Assembly (NCBI GenBank): GCA_013152755.1
Contig: JAADFR010000185.1
Coordinates: 1-48,239 of the forward strand
DNA: 48,239 nt
Reading direction: 5' to 3'
Source of the DNA: Alphaproteobacteria bacterium
Lineage (GTDB): Bacteria; Pseudomonadota; Alphaproteobacteria; Sphingomonadales; Emcibacteraceae
The notes beneath the pieces are model-generated. The model was not told where the DNA came from and made no database searches. It saw only the letters and a list, made by a program, of their open reading frames with translations. The position numbers and the translations under genes were made by a program. Positions 25,827 through 32,915 of the stretch are shown in pieces (within the stretch, counting starts at the first letter, position 1; each line of letters begins with the position of its first letter).

Positions 25827-27245
25827 ATGACCATTAAGGTTGCAATGGTTGGCCGGCCCAATGTGGGCAAGTCAACATTATTTAACAGGCTGGTCGGCAA
25901 GCGGCTAGCCCTTGTGGATGATACCCCCGGTGTCACCCGGGATCGGCGTGAGGCCAAGGCGAGCCTCGGCGGGATAAATTTCCTGGCCATTGATACGGCA
26001 GGGCTTGAGGAGGACGGCGATACAAAGCTGTCGGCCCGTATGCGCGCCCAAACGGACCTAGCCATCGCAGAGGCGGACTTTGCCCTGTTCATGATTGATG
26101 CCCGCGCGGGCGTCACCCCACTGGACAAATATTTCGCCGATGTTCTCAGGCGCGGCAAGACTCCGGTGATCCTGCTATGTAATAAATGCGAAGGCCGGGC
26201 CGCAGAAGCGGGCATTTACGAATCCTATTCTCTGGGCCTTGGCGATCCGGTCGCCATCTCCGCAGAACATGGCGAGGGCCTGTCTGAACTGATCGAGGCC
26301 TTTGATAAAATAATCCTCGACAAAGGCCTGGTGGTGGAAGAAGAACCTGATGACATCATCAGCAAGTCCGTCTCCATCAAGGGCGAGGTCAGCGACGAAG
26401 AAGCAGAGGCCACAGAAGAAGACAGCGACCTGCCCCTGCAAATGGCAATCGTCGGGCGGCCCAATGTGGGCAAATCCACGTTGGTCAATTACCTGCTGGG
26501 CGAAGAACGCCAGATCACCGGACCAGAAGCGGGCCTGACCCGGGATTCCATCGGGGTGACTTATTATTACGAAGGGCGTGAAATCCGTATGTTCGATACG
26601 GCGGGACTGCGCCGGAAATCAAAGGTCATGGAGAAGCTGGAAAAGCTCTCGGTCGCCGATACCATTCGCGCGCTCAATTTTGCCGAGGTGGTTGTCCTGA
26701 TGGTTGATGCCACCATGCCCTTTGAGAAACAGGATTTGAGCATTGCCAGCCTGATTGTGCAGGAAGGCCGCTCGCTGGTGATCGCCCTGAATAAATATGA
26801 CCTGATGGAAAACCGTCAGGAGGTCATGAAAGATATATTGGACACGCTCGAACATTCCCTGCCCCAGATCAAGGGTATTCCGGTGGTTCCGATCTCGGCC
26901 CTGACCGGCCGGGGGGTTGATAAGTTGATGCCGGCGGTTTTCGATGCCTATCGCATGTGGAATCGGCGGGTCAGTACGGCGAAACTCAACAAATGGCTGG
27001 CGGCCACCACCGCATATCACCCCCATCCCTCGGTCAAAGGCCGCCGGATCAAGATGCGCTATATGACACAGGTGAAAACCCGCCCGCCTACCTTTGCCAT
27101 TTTCTGCAACCGGACCGCCGATGTAGCCCGCAGTTATGAGCGTTATCTGCTCAATGAGCTACGCTGGGATTTTGAATTGCCCGGCGTCCCCATCCGTATG
27201 ATGCTGCGCAAAGGCGATAATCCTTTTGGCAAGAGCCTGAAATGA
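25827..27245 (+). CDS. der: Ribosome-assembly GTPase Der (EngA)
   Basis: 472 aa with two GTPase domains and a C-terminal KH-like domain, the arrangement unique to Der. G1 motifs are GRPNVGKST near residues 9 and 213. G3 sites are DTAGLEE and DTAGLRR. The guanine motif is NKCE in the first domain and NKYD in the second. The linker between the domains is long and acidic (EEAEATEEDSD). Der is needed for 50S subunit maturation. It follows bamB, as in gammaproteobacteria, and its stop overlaps the start of a GNAT gene. Confidence 0.97.
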   Translation: MTIKVAMVGRPNVGKSTLFNRLVGKRLALVDDTPGVTRDRREAKASLGGINFLAIDTAGLEEDGDTKLSARMRAQTDLAIAEADFALFMIDARAGVTPLDKYFADVLRRGKTPVILLCNKCEGRAAEAGIYESYSLGLGDPVAISAEHGEGLSELIEAFDKIILDKGLVVEEEPDDIISKSVSIKGEVSDEEAEATEEDSDLPLQMAIVGRPNVGKSTLVNYLLGEERQITGPEAGLTRDSIGVTYYYEGREIRMFDTAGLRRKSKVMEKLEKLSVADTIRALNFAEVVVLMVDATMPFEKQDLSIASLIVQEGRSLVIALNKYDLMENRQEVMKDILDTLEHSLPQIKGIPVVPISALTGRGVDKLMPAVFDAYRMWNRRVSTAKLNKWLAATTAYHPHPSVKGRRIKMRYMTQVKTRPPTFAIFCNRTADVARSYERYLLNELRWDFELPGVPIRMMLRKGDNPFGKSLK

Positions 27246-27757
27246 TCATCCGCCCTGCAACCAAAGCCGATACCACCGCCTTTCAGGACATCATGAAAAG
27301 CGCGATTTCCGGCATTTGCGCGGCGGCTTACGGGGCGGAAACAGTGGCGGCATGGACATCGGACGATAACCCGGCCTTCCATTTTAGAATCCCCAAATTC
27401 GCCTTTGTTGCCGAGGAAAATGATGAAATCATCGCAGTCGGCGGCTGGAGCCTGACCGATCAGGTTGACCTGCATCCCGTCGGCGACCGGGTCATAGAAG
27501 CCCCCACCCACGCCCGCATCAACGCGGTCTATATCCGTCCGGGCTTTGAGGGCCAAGGCCTTGGCCATAAAATGGTGACCCATCTGGAAGCGGATATAAC
27601 AAACCAGAGCGATCTGCGTGACATCTACCTATGGTCCACCAAAAACGCCATCCCTTTTTATCAAGCCATGGGCTATACGCCGGGTGTCGATGAATATCCA
27701 GAGGTGGCACTGGGGTATAAGGTGCAGGTTAGATATATGTGGAAGAGGTTGGGGTAG
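27242..27757 (+). CDS. GNAT-family N-acetyltransferase coupled to der
   Basis: 171 aa. The start overlaps the der stop as ATGA. The acetyl-CoA site is INAVYIRPGFEGQGLGHKMVTHLE (beta4/alpha3 with the R/Q-x-x-G-x-G/A pattern). The terminal part includes LWSTKNAIPFYQAMGYTP, typical of beta6-alpha4. The substrate is unknown. Translational coupling to der suggests co-expression, not necessarily a shared pathway. It converges on another GNAT gene 10 bp away. Confidence 0.88.
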   Translation: MIIRPATKADTTAFQDIMKSAISGICAAAYGAETVAAWTSDDNPAFHFRIPKFAFVAEENDEIIAVGGWSLTDQVDLHPVGDRVIEAPTHARINAVYIRPGFEGQGLGHKMVTHLEADITNQSDLRDIYLWSTKNAIPFYQAMGYTPGVDEYPEVALGYKVQVRYMWKRLG

Positions 27758-27767
27758 TATATGGGAC

Positions 27768-28223
27768 TCAAATATACTTTGTCATAAACATGCTATTTGG
27801 GTCTTCTTTATAACCATCAAACGGTGCGCACTCTTTAAAGCCAAATTTTTTGTATAATTTTTGTGCTGGAATAAACACATCCATTGAACCTGTTTCTAGA
27901 CTAATTCTCGAATAAGAGCGTTTTTTTGCTTCACTTAAAATATGATTGAGTAGCTTCGCTGCTACGCCTTGCCTAAGGTGAGAACGGGACGTCCGCATGG
28001 ATTTAATTTCTCCATGAGACTTATCCAACTCTTTCAAAGCCCCGCAACCTGCTAAATTACCCTCCTTCCAAACACTCCAGAAGGTGATATTAGATGCCTG
28101 CAACGACTTTAAATCCAGTGCATGAACACTCTCGGGTGGGGTATGAAAGAACATATCATCAAGATGTTCCCTTAGCAGGGCCTTAATCTCTTTACCATTC
28201 AAATCATCTATATGAAAGTCCAT
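27768..28223 (-). CDS. GNAT-family N-acetyltransferase
   Basis: 151 aa. The CoA-binding segment is MRTSRSHLRQGVAAKLLNHIL, preceded by the beta4 strand GEIKSM. The end ISLETGSMDVFIPAQKLYKKFGF is a common form in bacterial GNATs, followed by a FDGYKEDPNSMFM tail seen in the YsnE/PhnO-like subgroup. The substrate cannot be inferred. The gene is more AT-rich than der and trmJ on either side, suggesting an accessory gene. The upstream gap of 196 bp shows no clear site. Confidence 0.87.
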   Translation of the reverse strand: MDFHIDDLNGKEIKALLREHLDDMFFHTPPESVHALDLKSLQASNITFWSVWKEGNLAGCGALKELDKSHGEIKSMRTSRSHLRQGVAAKLLNHILSEAKKRSYSRISLETGSMDVFIPAQKLYKKFGFKECAPFDGYKEDPNSMFMTKYI

Positions 28224-28419
28224 AACCTTCTCCTTACAGGATCATTACAACGGGTTTTAGCATCCATATTTCTGACACATTAACCTCGCCAAACATAATC
28301 CTGAAATAAATTCAGAGTAATCAGAATATTTGTCCTGACGATTCGGCGATTATTCCCCCATTTAGCCAAAATACTTCCGCCACGAACCACCCATCATATA
28401 CAAAAACAGAAAGCACCCC

Positions 28420-29193
28420 CTATTGAACATTCTTTATCTGTTTTTCCCACTTCTTCAGTATGACAACCCATATCACAACAGATATGGCAAGAATGAATAT
28501 CTTTTCTGTCCCGTCAATACCATTTCTGATCAGGGCATTAAACATCATAATCTGTACAATAAGATGAAAACAAGCGCTGGCCATGATTGACTTGGTCATA
28601 TCAGCAACCTGCCCAATCCCCCAACTGCCCAAAATCATCATAGAAAGAAAAAATAGGTTATCGCCCAATGTGGTATCCGCCAGAAAACTCAAATGCCAGA
28701 AATACCAAACAAACCCAATAAGGGTATATTTTTTCCAGGGTGCCAGACCACCAAGTTCCTCCTGTAAATAGCCGCGCCATCCATATTCTTCCATAATGCA
28801 ATAGATTAATGTGCCAAAGGTGGCGATAAACCCATAGAGGTGACTATTCAAACCATACTCATTATCTACCCCGACCACAGATAATAAAATAATTGGTACT
28901 GCCCCCATCACTAAACTGAACTGTTTGGAGGAACCAAAAAAGCTTATCAAAGACGGCCTGTCTTTTTTTAACAAATAAAGACAAAATATTGCCCCCAGAA
29001 AAACCCCGCTTCCTTCAAGAAATACCGTTACTAACACAAAAACCCACGCCGGCAATATTTCAAAAAATCCCTGTGTCTGGAATAGGTTAAATCTGAAAAT
29101 ATTGGAAAGGGTAACACTTATAAGCAGGAATATAAAAACGCGCTTTAAATTTACTTTATAATCACCCGTTACATTTTCAATCATATATTTCAA
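28420..29193 (-). CDS. CPBP-family intramembrane metalloprotease
   Basis: 257 aa with about seven hydrophobic helices. The Abi/CPBP motif 1 is EEYGWRGYLQEELG (Glu-Glu and Arg), and motif 2 is GFVWYFWHLSF, which contributes the zinc-binding His. Family members include CAAX prenyl proteases and bacteriocin-immunity proteins. The bacterial substrate is generally unknown. The gene is AT-rich and stands alone between a GNAT gene and trmJ. No peptide or bacteriocin ORF was seen beside it. Confidence 0.85.
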   Translation of the reverse strand: MKYMIENVTGDYKVNLKRVFIFLLISVTLSNIFRFNLFQTQGFFEILPAWVFVLVTVFLEGSGVFLGAIFCLYLLKKDRPSLISFFGSSKQFSLVMGAVPIILLSVVGVDNEYGLNSHLYGFIATFGTLIYCIMEEYGWRGYLQEELGGLAPWKKYTLIGFVWYFWHLSFLADTTLGDNLFFLSMMILGSWGIGQVADMTKSIMASACFHLIVQIMMFNALIRNGIDGTEKIFILAISVVIWVVILKKWEKQIKNVQ

Positions 29194-29377
29194 TCCCGTT
29201 GTTTATGAATATATTGCCCTTCCAACCAAAATCAGGTCAAGTATTTATTTTTCATATTGTAGGAATTATGTGATCAGGAGTTATGAAACGTCTAGACACC
29301 TCCATTCTGCCAAATATTCCTCCCCTCACTTGTATCACTCCCCGTTCTACTGTACAGAACCCGTGAAGGAGATCACA

Positions 29378-30199
29378 TTGGCTGGTACCAATAGTTTGGA
29401 AAATGAAATTATCGCTCACAACGGCCCCGCAATTATATTGATCGGGGCGCAGTTGGGCGAGAATATCGGTAAGGCGGTCAGGGCTATGTATAACTTTGGC
29501 CTCACCGACTTGCGGCTGGTCGCGCCCCGTGATGGCTGGCCCAATCCGGATGCGATTCCGGCGGCGGCGGGCGCGGATATTGTGCTGGAACAGGCACAGG
29601 TGTATGCCACCACCGCAGAGGCCATTGCCGACCTGAATTTTGTTTACGCCACCACGGCGCGCCGCCGCGACATGATCAAGACCGTGGTCACCCCCCACAA
29701 ATGTGCGGAGCTTATGCGCCGTCATGCCACCCAAGGCCGGAAATTCGGCCTGCTGTTCGGGCCGGAAAAGGCCGGGCTGACCAATGATGATGTGGCCTTA
29801 TGCGATGCCATCGTGTCGGTGCCGCTGAACCCGGCCTTTGCCTCCATCAATCTGGCGCAGGCGGTGATCCTGCTGTCTTATGAATGGTTTCAGACCGGGG
29901 CGGACCAGCCCGCCGAATATACGCCGCAGTTAGGCACCGCCCCGGCCACCTCAGAGGAACTGCAAAAGCTGTTCAATCATATGGAGCGGGAGCTGACCGA
30001 GGCCGGTTATTTCCGCCATGATCAGCGGCGCGCCACCATGAAACGAAATCTGCGCAATATTTTCAAGCGGTCTGCCCTCACCCATGAGGAAGTCAGCACC
30101 CTCCGCGGGGTGGTCAAGGCGCTGGCCACCGGCGGCGGCCCCGGCTGGATCGCGGAAAAGGCCGAAATTGAGGCGAAAAACCCTGTAAAGAAAGATTAG
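29378..30199 (+). CDS. trmJ: tRNA (cytidine/uridine-2'-O-)-methyltransferase TrmJ
   Basis: 273 aa from a TTG at 29378, chosen because AAGGAG lies six bases upstream and homology begins there; the track's extra 36 residues have no family character. SPOUT-fold motifs are GPAIILIGAQLGENIGKAVRA, GLLFGPEKAGLTNDD and VSVPLNPAFASINLAQAV, the last two forming the trefoil-knot SAM site. A C-terminal helical extension matches TrmJ. The enzyme methylates the ribose at position 32 of certain tRNAs. Confidence 0.92.
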   Translation: MAGTNSLENEIIAHNGPAIILIGAQLGENIGKAVRAMYNFGLTDLRLVAPRDGWPNPDAIPAAAGADIVLEQAQVYATTAEAIADLNFVYATTARRRDMIKTVVTPHKCAELMRRHATQGRKFGLLFGPEKAGLTNDDVALCDAIVSVPLNPAFASINLAQAVILLSYEWFQTGADQPAEYTPQLGTAPATSEELQKLFNHMERELTEAGYFRHDQRRATMKRNLRNIFKRSALTHEEVSTLRGVVKALATGGGPGWIAEKAEIEAKNPVKKD

Positions 30200-30221
30200 C
30201 CGGACGCACCCCCATACGGTC

Positions 30222-30303
30222 GTCATTCCCGTGCAGGCGGGAATCCATCTGGCTACTTCTATGCTGTTGCACGATGGATCCCCGGGTCAAGCCTGAGGAT
30301 GAC
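30222..30303. repeat. 82-bp composite palindromic element between trmJ and rpsD
   Basis: Outer ends GTCAT/ATGAC and inner arms ATCCATC/GATGGAT are inverted repeats. Between them sit two smaller hairpins, TTCCCG-tgcagg-CGGGAA on the left and ATCCCCGGG-TCAAG-CCTGAGGAT on the right. The right half resembles the palindrome at 44242-44270. Such cruciform elements are commonly dispersed in proteobacterial intergenic regions. No gene is inside. Confidence 0.7.
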
Positions 30304-30337
30304 AATAGGGGTTGGATGGGGGCAATACGCTTTTCCG

Positions 30338-30365
30338 TTGACTTTCCCTTAGGCATGGCTATATT
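30338..30365 (+). promoter_or_regulatory. Sigma-70 promoter of rpsD
   Basis: TTGACT, a 16-base spacer, and TATATT. The predicted start is near 30372, leaving a leader of about 100 nt before rpsD, long enough for translational autoregulation. I saw no recognised S4-binding structure. Confidence 0.65.
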
Positions 30366-30471
30366 CCGGCCATCGTGAATGACTCGGGTGAAAATCTTGG
30401 GTTGCACAGGATGGGGCATATCTCATTCTGTGGCGCTGACTTCAACATATTAACAGAAGCGATTCTATAAA

Positions 30472-31089
30472 ATGACAAAACGTACACAAGCCAAGTATAA
30501 AATTGACCGCCGCATGGGTGAAAACATCTGGGGCCGTCCGAAATCTCCGGTAAATTCCCGCGAATATGGGCCGGGCCAGCATGGTCAGGGCCGCCGCAGC
30601 AAGCTGTCCGACTTTGGTATTCAGCTCCGCGCCAAACAGAAGCTGAAAGGCTATTACGGCGATATTACCGAAAAACAGTTCAAACGCATTTATAAAGATG
30701 CCGACAAAATGCGCGGTGATACCGGTGCCCAGCTGGTGGGTCTGCTGGAAAGCCGTCTGGATGCGCTGGTTTATCGCGCCAAGTTTGTACCGACCATCTT
30801 TTCTGCCCGTCAGTTCGTCAACCACGGTCATGTGACCGTTAATGGCAAGAAAGTGAATATCCCCAGCTACCGCGTGAAAGCCGGTGATGTGGTTGAGATT
30901 CGCGAAAAATCCCGTCAGATCCCCATGGTTATTCAGGGTATTGGCTCTAATGAGCGCGATATTCCGGAATATCTGGCCCTGGAAAATGATGGCACGAAAG
31001 TTACTTTCCTGCGTGTGCCTCTGCTGGATGAGATCCCTTATCCGGTTCAAATGGAACCAAATCTGATTGTGGAATTCTACTCCCGCTAA
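30472..31089 (+). CDS. rpsD: 30S ribosomal protein S4
   Basis: 205 aa, full length. The S4 RNA-binding domain is [20 protein letters not shown] followed by [20 protein letters not shown]. The N-terminal part includes [20 protein letters not shown]. It nucleates 30S assembly on 16S rRNA. As often in alphaproteobacteria the gene is monocistronic, outside the alpha operon. It has its own sigma-70 promoter and a strong terminator. Confidence 0.98.
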   Translation: MTKRTQAKYKIDRRMGENIWGRPKSPVNSREYGPGQHGQGRRSKLSDFGIQLRAKQKLKGYYGDITEKQFKRIYKDADKMRGDTGAQLVGLLESRLDALVYRAKFVPTIFSARQFVNHGHVTVNGKKVNIPSYRVKAGDVVEIREKSRQIPMVIQGIGSNERDIPEYLALENDGTKVTFLRVPLLDEIPYPVQMEPNLIVEFYSR

Positions 31090-31127
31090 GGAATGCGATT
31101 GTGGCTATACTTTATAGCTGATAGATT

Positions 31128-31163
31128 AAGCTGCTCATTTTAAAATTGAGCAGCTTTTTTTGT
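31128..31163 (+). terminator. Rho-independent terminator of rpsD
   Basis: AAGCTGCTCA and TGAGCAGCTT form a 10-bp stem, extended by ATTTT/AAAAT across the loop with one bulge. The T-run TTTTTTT follows at once. It ends just before the ribosome-binding site of the next gene. Confidence 0.92.
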
Positions 31164-31175
31164 TTGGAGCATAAA

Positions 31176-31532
31176 TTGAAATTTATAAAAAAACTCTGGC
31201 GCGGCGAAATCAGTCTAACCGATACCTTTTGGGTAATGGGTGTGATCGTAAATGTTGCTATTTCATTTTTTAAAACCTTCCTAGGGTGGTGGTTAAACTT
31301 ACATGAGGATGTCACTGACCTTAAGCTGACGATCACTTTGATATTAACGATTATCAGCCTGCTGTATTCAGTATTTATTTCCATTTGCATTTGGCGCAGT
31401 GCAACCAAATATATATTGACTGAGGATGCTAGTGAAGATGAGGAGCGGGACGGTACTTGGGGCTATTGGGCAAAAGTAATTGTGGCATTCAATTGGGCAA
31501 TTTTTATAGTTTTACTTATTCTGGCAAGATAA
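31176..31532 (+). CDS. Small three-helix membrane protein of unknown function
   Basis: 118 aa from a TTG at 31176 with GGAG six bases upstream. The track start (31146) lies inside the rpsD terminator stem and is unlikely. Three hydrophobic stretches are visible, near DTFWVMGVIVNVAISFF, LTITLILTIISLLYSVFISI and VIVAFNWAIFIVLLIL. An acidic loop (EDASEDEERDG) lies between helices 2 and 3. I do not recognise a family with certainty. No conserved catalytic motif is apparent. It is AT-rich like the hemerythrin genes that follow. Confidence 0.6.
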   Translation: MKFIKKLWRGEISLTDTFWVMGVIVNVAISFFKTFLGWWLNLHEDVTDLKLTITLILTIISLLYSVFISICIWRSATKYILTEDASEDEERDGTWGYWAKVIVAFNWAIFIVLLILAR

Positions 31533-31654
31533 TATTTTTTGGCCATCATACTATCGGTGATGTTGTCGGGGTTAGCTGAAAATCATTAATGCAAAGTATA
31601 ATACTTGCGCTTACTTACAGTCCCGCGAATAGTCTTTAGACAACATTTATTAAA

Positions 31655-31668
31655 TTGATTTAGGTCAA
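31655..31668. promoter_or_regulatory. FNR/FixK-type box upstream of the first hemerythrin
   Basis: TTGATTTAGGTCAA fits TTGA-N6-TCAA, the CRP/FNR-family pattern used by FNR, FnrL and FixK. Its centre is 70 bp before the hemerythrin ATG, which would allow class II activation from a start near 31703. A single 8-base specificity match can occur by chance. Confidence 0.5.
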
Positions 31669-31680
31669 GGCAAATAATCC

Positions 31681-31711
31681 AAAGCTGTCCAGTATCACGC
31701 TGGGCGGCTTT
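31681..31711 (+). other. Leader hairpin before hemerythrin 1
   Basis: AAAGCTGTCCAG and CTGGGCGGCTTT form a 12-bp stem with two G-U pairs and a 7-base loop. It ends 20 bp before the hemerythrin start codon. No T-run follows, so it could be a leader structure rather than a terminator. Confidence 0.5.
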
Positions 31712-31731
31712 ATTATTAGCAAGAGTATTTT

Positions 31732-32139
31732 ATGAATAAAATGGAATTATCCCCCGCGTTTCTTATCGGCCATAGGGAGATTGATGACGAGCATAGACAA
31801 CTTGTTAAGGTGTTAAATGATATGGCCAAAGGATATACCCTGAAAGACATAGGCCTTTGCCGCCAAAATTGGCAGTTATTCTGCGACCTTCTTAGAAAAC
31901 ATTTCACACATGAAGAAAAAATAATGGCGGATATGGACTATATTAAAAAAGAACACCATGACTGCCATCAAACAATTTTAACAAGTGCGCAAAATGCAGG
32001 CCGCGAATCCAAGACTCTGAATGATTGGGAACAATGTCTTTTTAAACTGCGTGATGAAATTCTATCGCAAATTTTAAGGCATGATCTGCATTTTGCTGAA
32101 CATTTGGTCGCGATAGGCTATAATGACAGCAAACAATAA
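31732..32139 (+). CDS. Hemerythrin-family protein, copy 1
   Basis: 135 aa four-helix hemerythrin fold. Ligand-type residues are His21 (IDDEH), His57 and Glu61 (HFTHEE), His75 and His79 (HHDCH) and His117 (LRHDLHF). The final Asp of canonical bacteriohemerythrins, five residues after the last His, is Ala122 here; Glu123 and His124 follow. The protein should bind a di-iron centre and possibly oxygen or NO. An FNR/FixK-type box and a hairpin precede it. Copy 2 lies 112 bp downstream with identical length. Confidence 0.88.
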   Translation: MNKMELSPAFLIGHREIDDEHRQLVKVLNDMAKGYTLKDIGLCRQNWQLFCDLLRKHFTHEEKIMADMDYIKKEHHDCHQTILTSAQNAGRESKTLNDWEQCLFKLRDEILSQILRHDLHFAEHLVAIGYNDSKQ

Positions 32140-32210
32140 AACAGTAATTGCCCTCTGCTCCAAATTTCAAAACCTTAAATATTTATTAACACTAAGCCTT
32201 TATGAGTAAT

Positions 32211-32232
32211 CCTTCCGATAGAAAATCGGAGG
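32211..32232 (+). other. Hairpin before hemerythrin 2
   Basis: CTTCCGAT and ATCGGAGG pair over 8 bp (one G-U) around a 5-base loop, 20 bp before the GTG start of copy 2. It is placed like the hairpin before copy 1. No T-run follows. Confidence 0.45.
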
Positions 32233-32251
32233 CGCCTTGTGGAGCTTAATT

Positions 32252-32659
32252 GTGAATAAATTTGAACTATCGCCAGCTTTCCTGATCGGTCATGATGACA
32301 TAGATTCTGACCATGCTGAACTTATAAAAATTCTCAATGAAATGACGGACAGTTTTATGGCGCAGGATACAAAGCGTTGCCATGAAATATGGCAGCAATT
32401 TTGCGCAAAGCTCAACCAACATTTTATTGATGAAGCAAAAGTCATGGCTGGCTTTGGTTATACGGAAGAAAAAGAAAACTCCGATCATCAAAAAATCCTG
32501 GCCCATATTGATACTCTGGGCGGACAGGAAAATACTCTGGAAGATTGGAAAAATTGCCTATTTGAAATGCGTAATGAATTCCTGTCCTGGATTTTAAGAC
32601 ACGACCTGAAATTTTCAGAGCATCTCATCACAATCGGATATAATCAGGCCCGCCCATAA
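32252..32659 (+). CDS. Hemerythrin-family protein, copy 2, with altered ligand
   Basis: 135 aa from a GTG with GGAG seven bases upstream. The track's TTG start at 32237 is less likely because the GTG makes the protein exactly collinear with copy 1 (MNKFELSPAFLIGH versus MNKMELSPAFLIGH). His21, His57, Glu61, His79 and His117 are kept. The position of His75 is Glu75, and the final Asp position is Ser122. So two of the seven canonical ligand positions are changed. It may bind iron differently, or have another role. It clearly arose by tandem duplication with copy 1. Confidence 0.85.
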   Translation: MNKFELSPAFLIGHDDIDSDHAELIKILNEMTDSFMAQDTKRCHEIWQQFCAKLNQHFIDEAKVMAGFGYTEEKENSDHQKILAHIDTLGGQENTLEDWKNCLFEMRNEFLSWILRHDLKFSEHLITIGYNQARP

Positions 32660-32915
32660 AGCCACCGTCGAGACAGTGCTTTTTACAATTTCTGGCGCAT
32701 CATCATACGCTATTTCGCCCCTCCATTATTACTTGCCATTCTCATTTTGGGATTAGTCCAAGTTGCCTCAACCTAAGGTTTTAGACAAAAACAAAATTTT
32801 ATTCTATAATAAGCAAAAAAACTTGCCAAAAAACTATTTTAGAACGTCTTTACTGCATAATAAAAAATAAAAAACACTACCCCCTAACTTTAATAATAAC
32901 AGAGGAAATATATCC

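Noticed and set aside
28420-29193. CPBP protease as bacteriocin immunity or defence gene
   Set aside because: No precursor peptide, exporter or regulator is adjacent; the family is too broad to infer this role.
29252-29734. 160-aa minus-strand ORF opposite trmJ
   Set aside because: It is a shadow of trmJ, which has clear SPOUT motifs.
31146-31175. TTG start at 31146 for the small membrane protein
   Set aside because: It falls inside the terminator stem of rpsD and lacks a ribosome-binding site; the TTG at 31176 has GGAG at the right distance.
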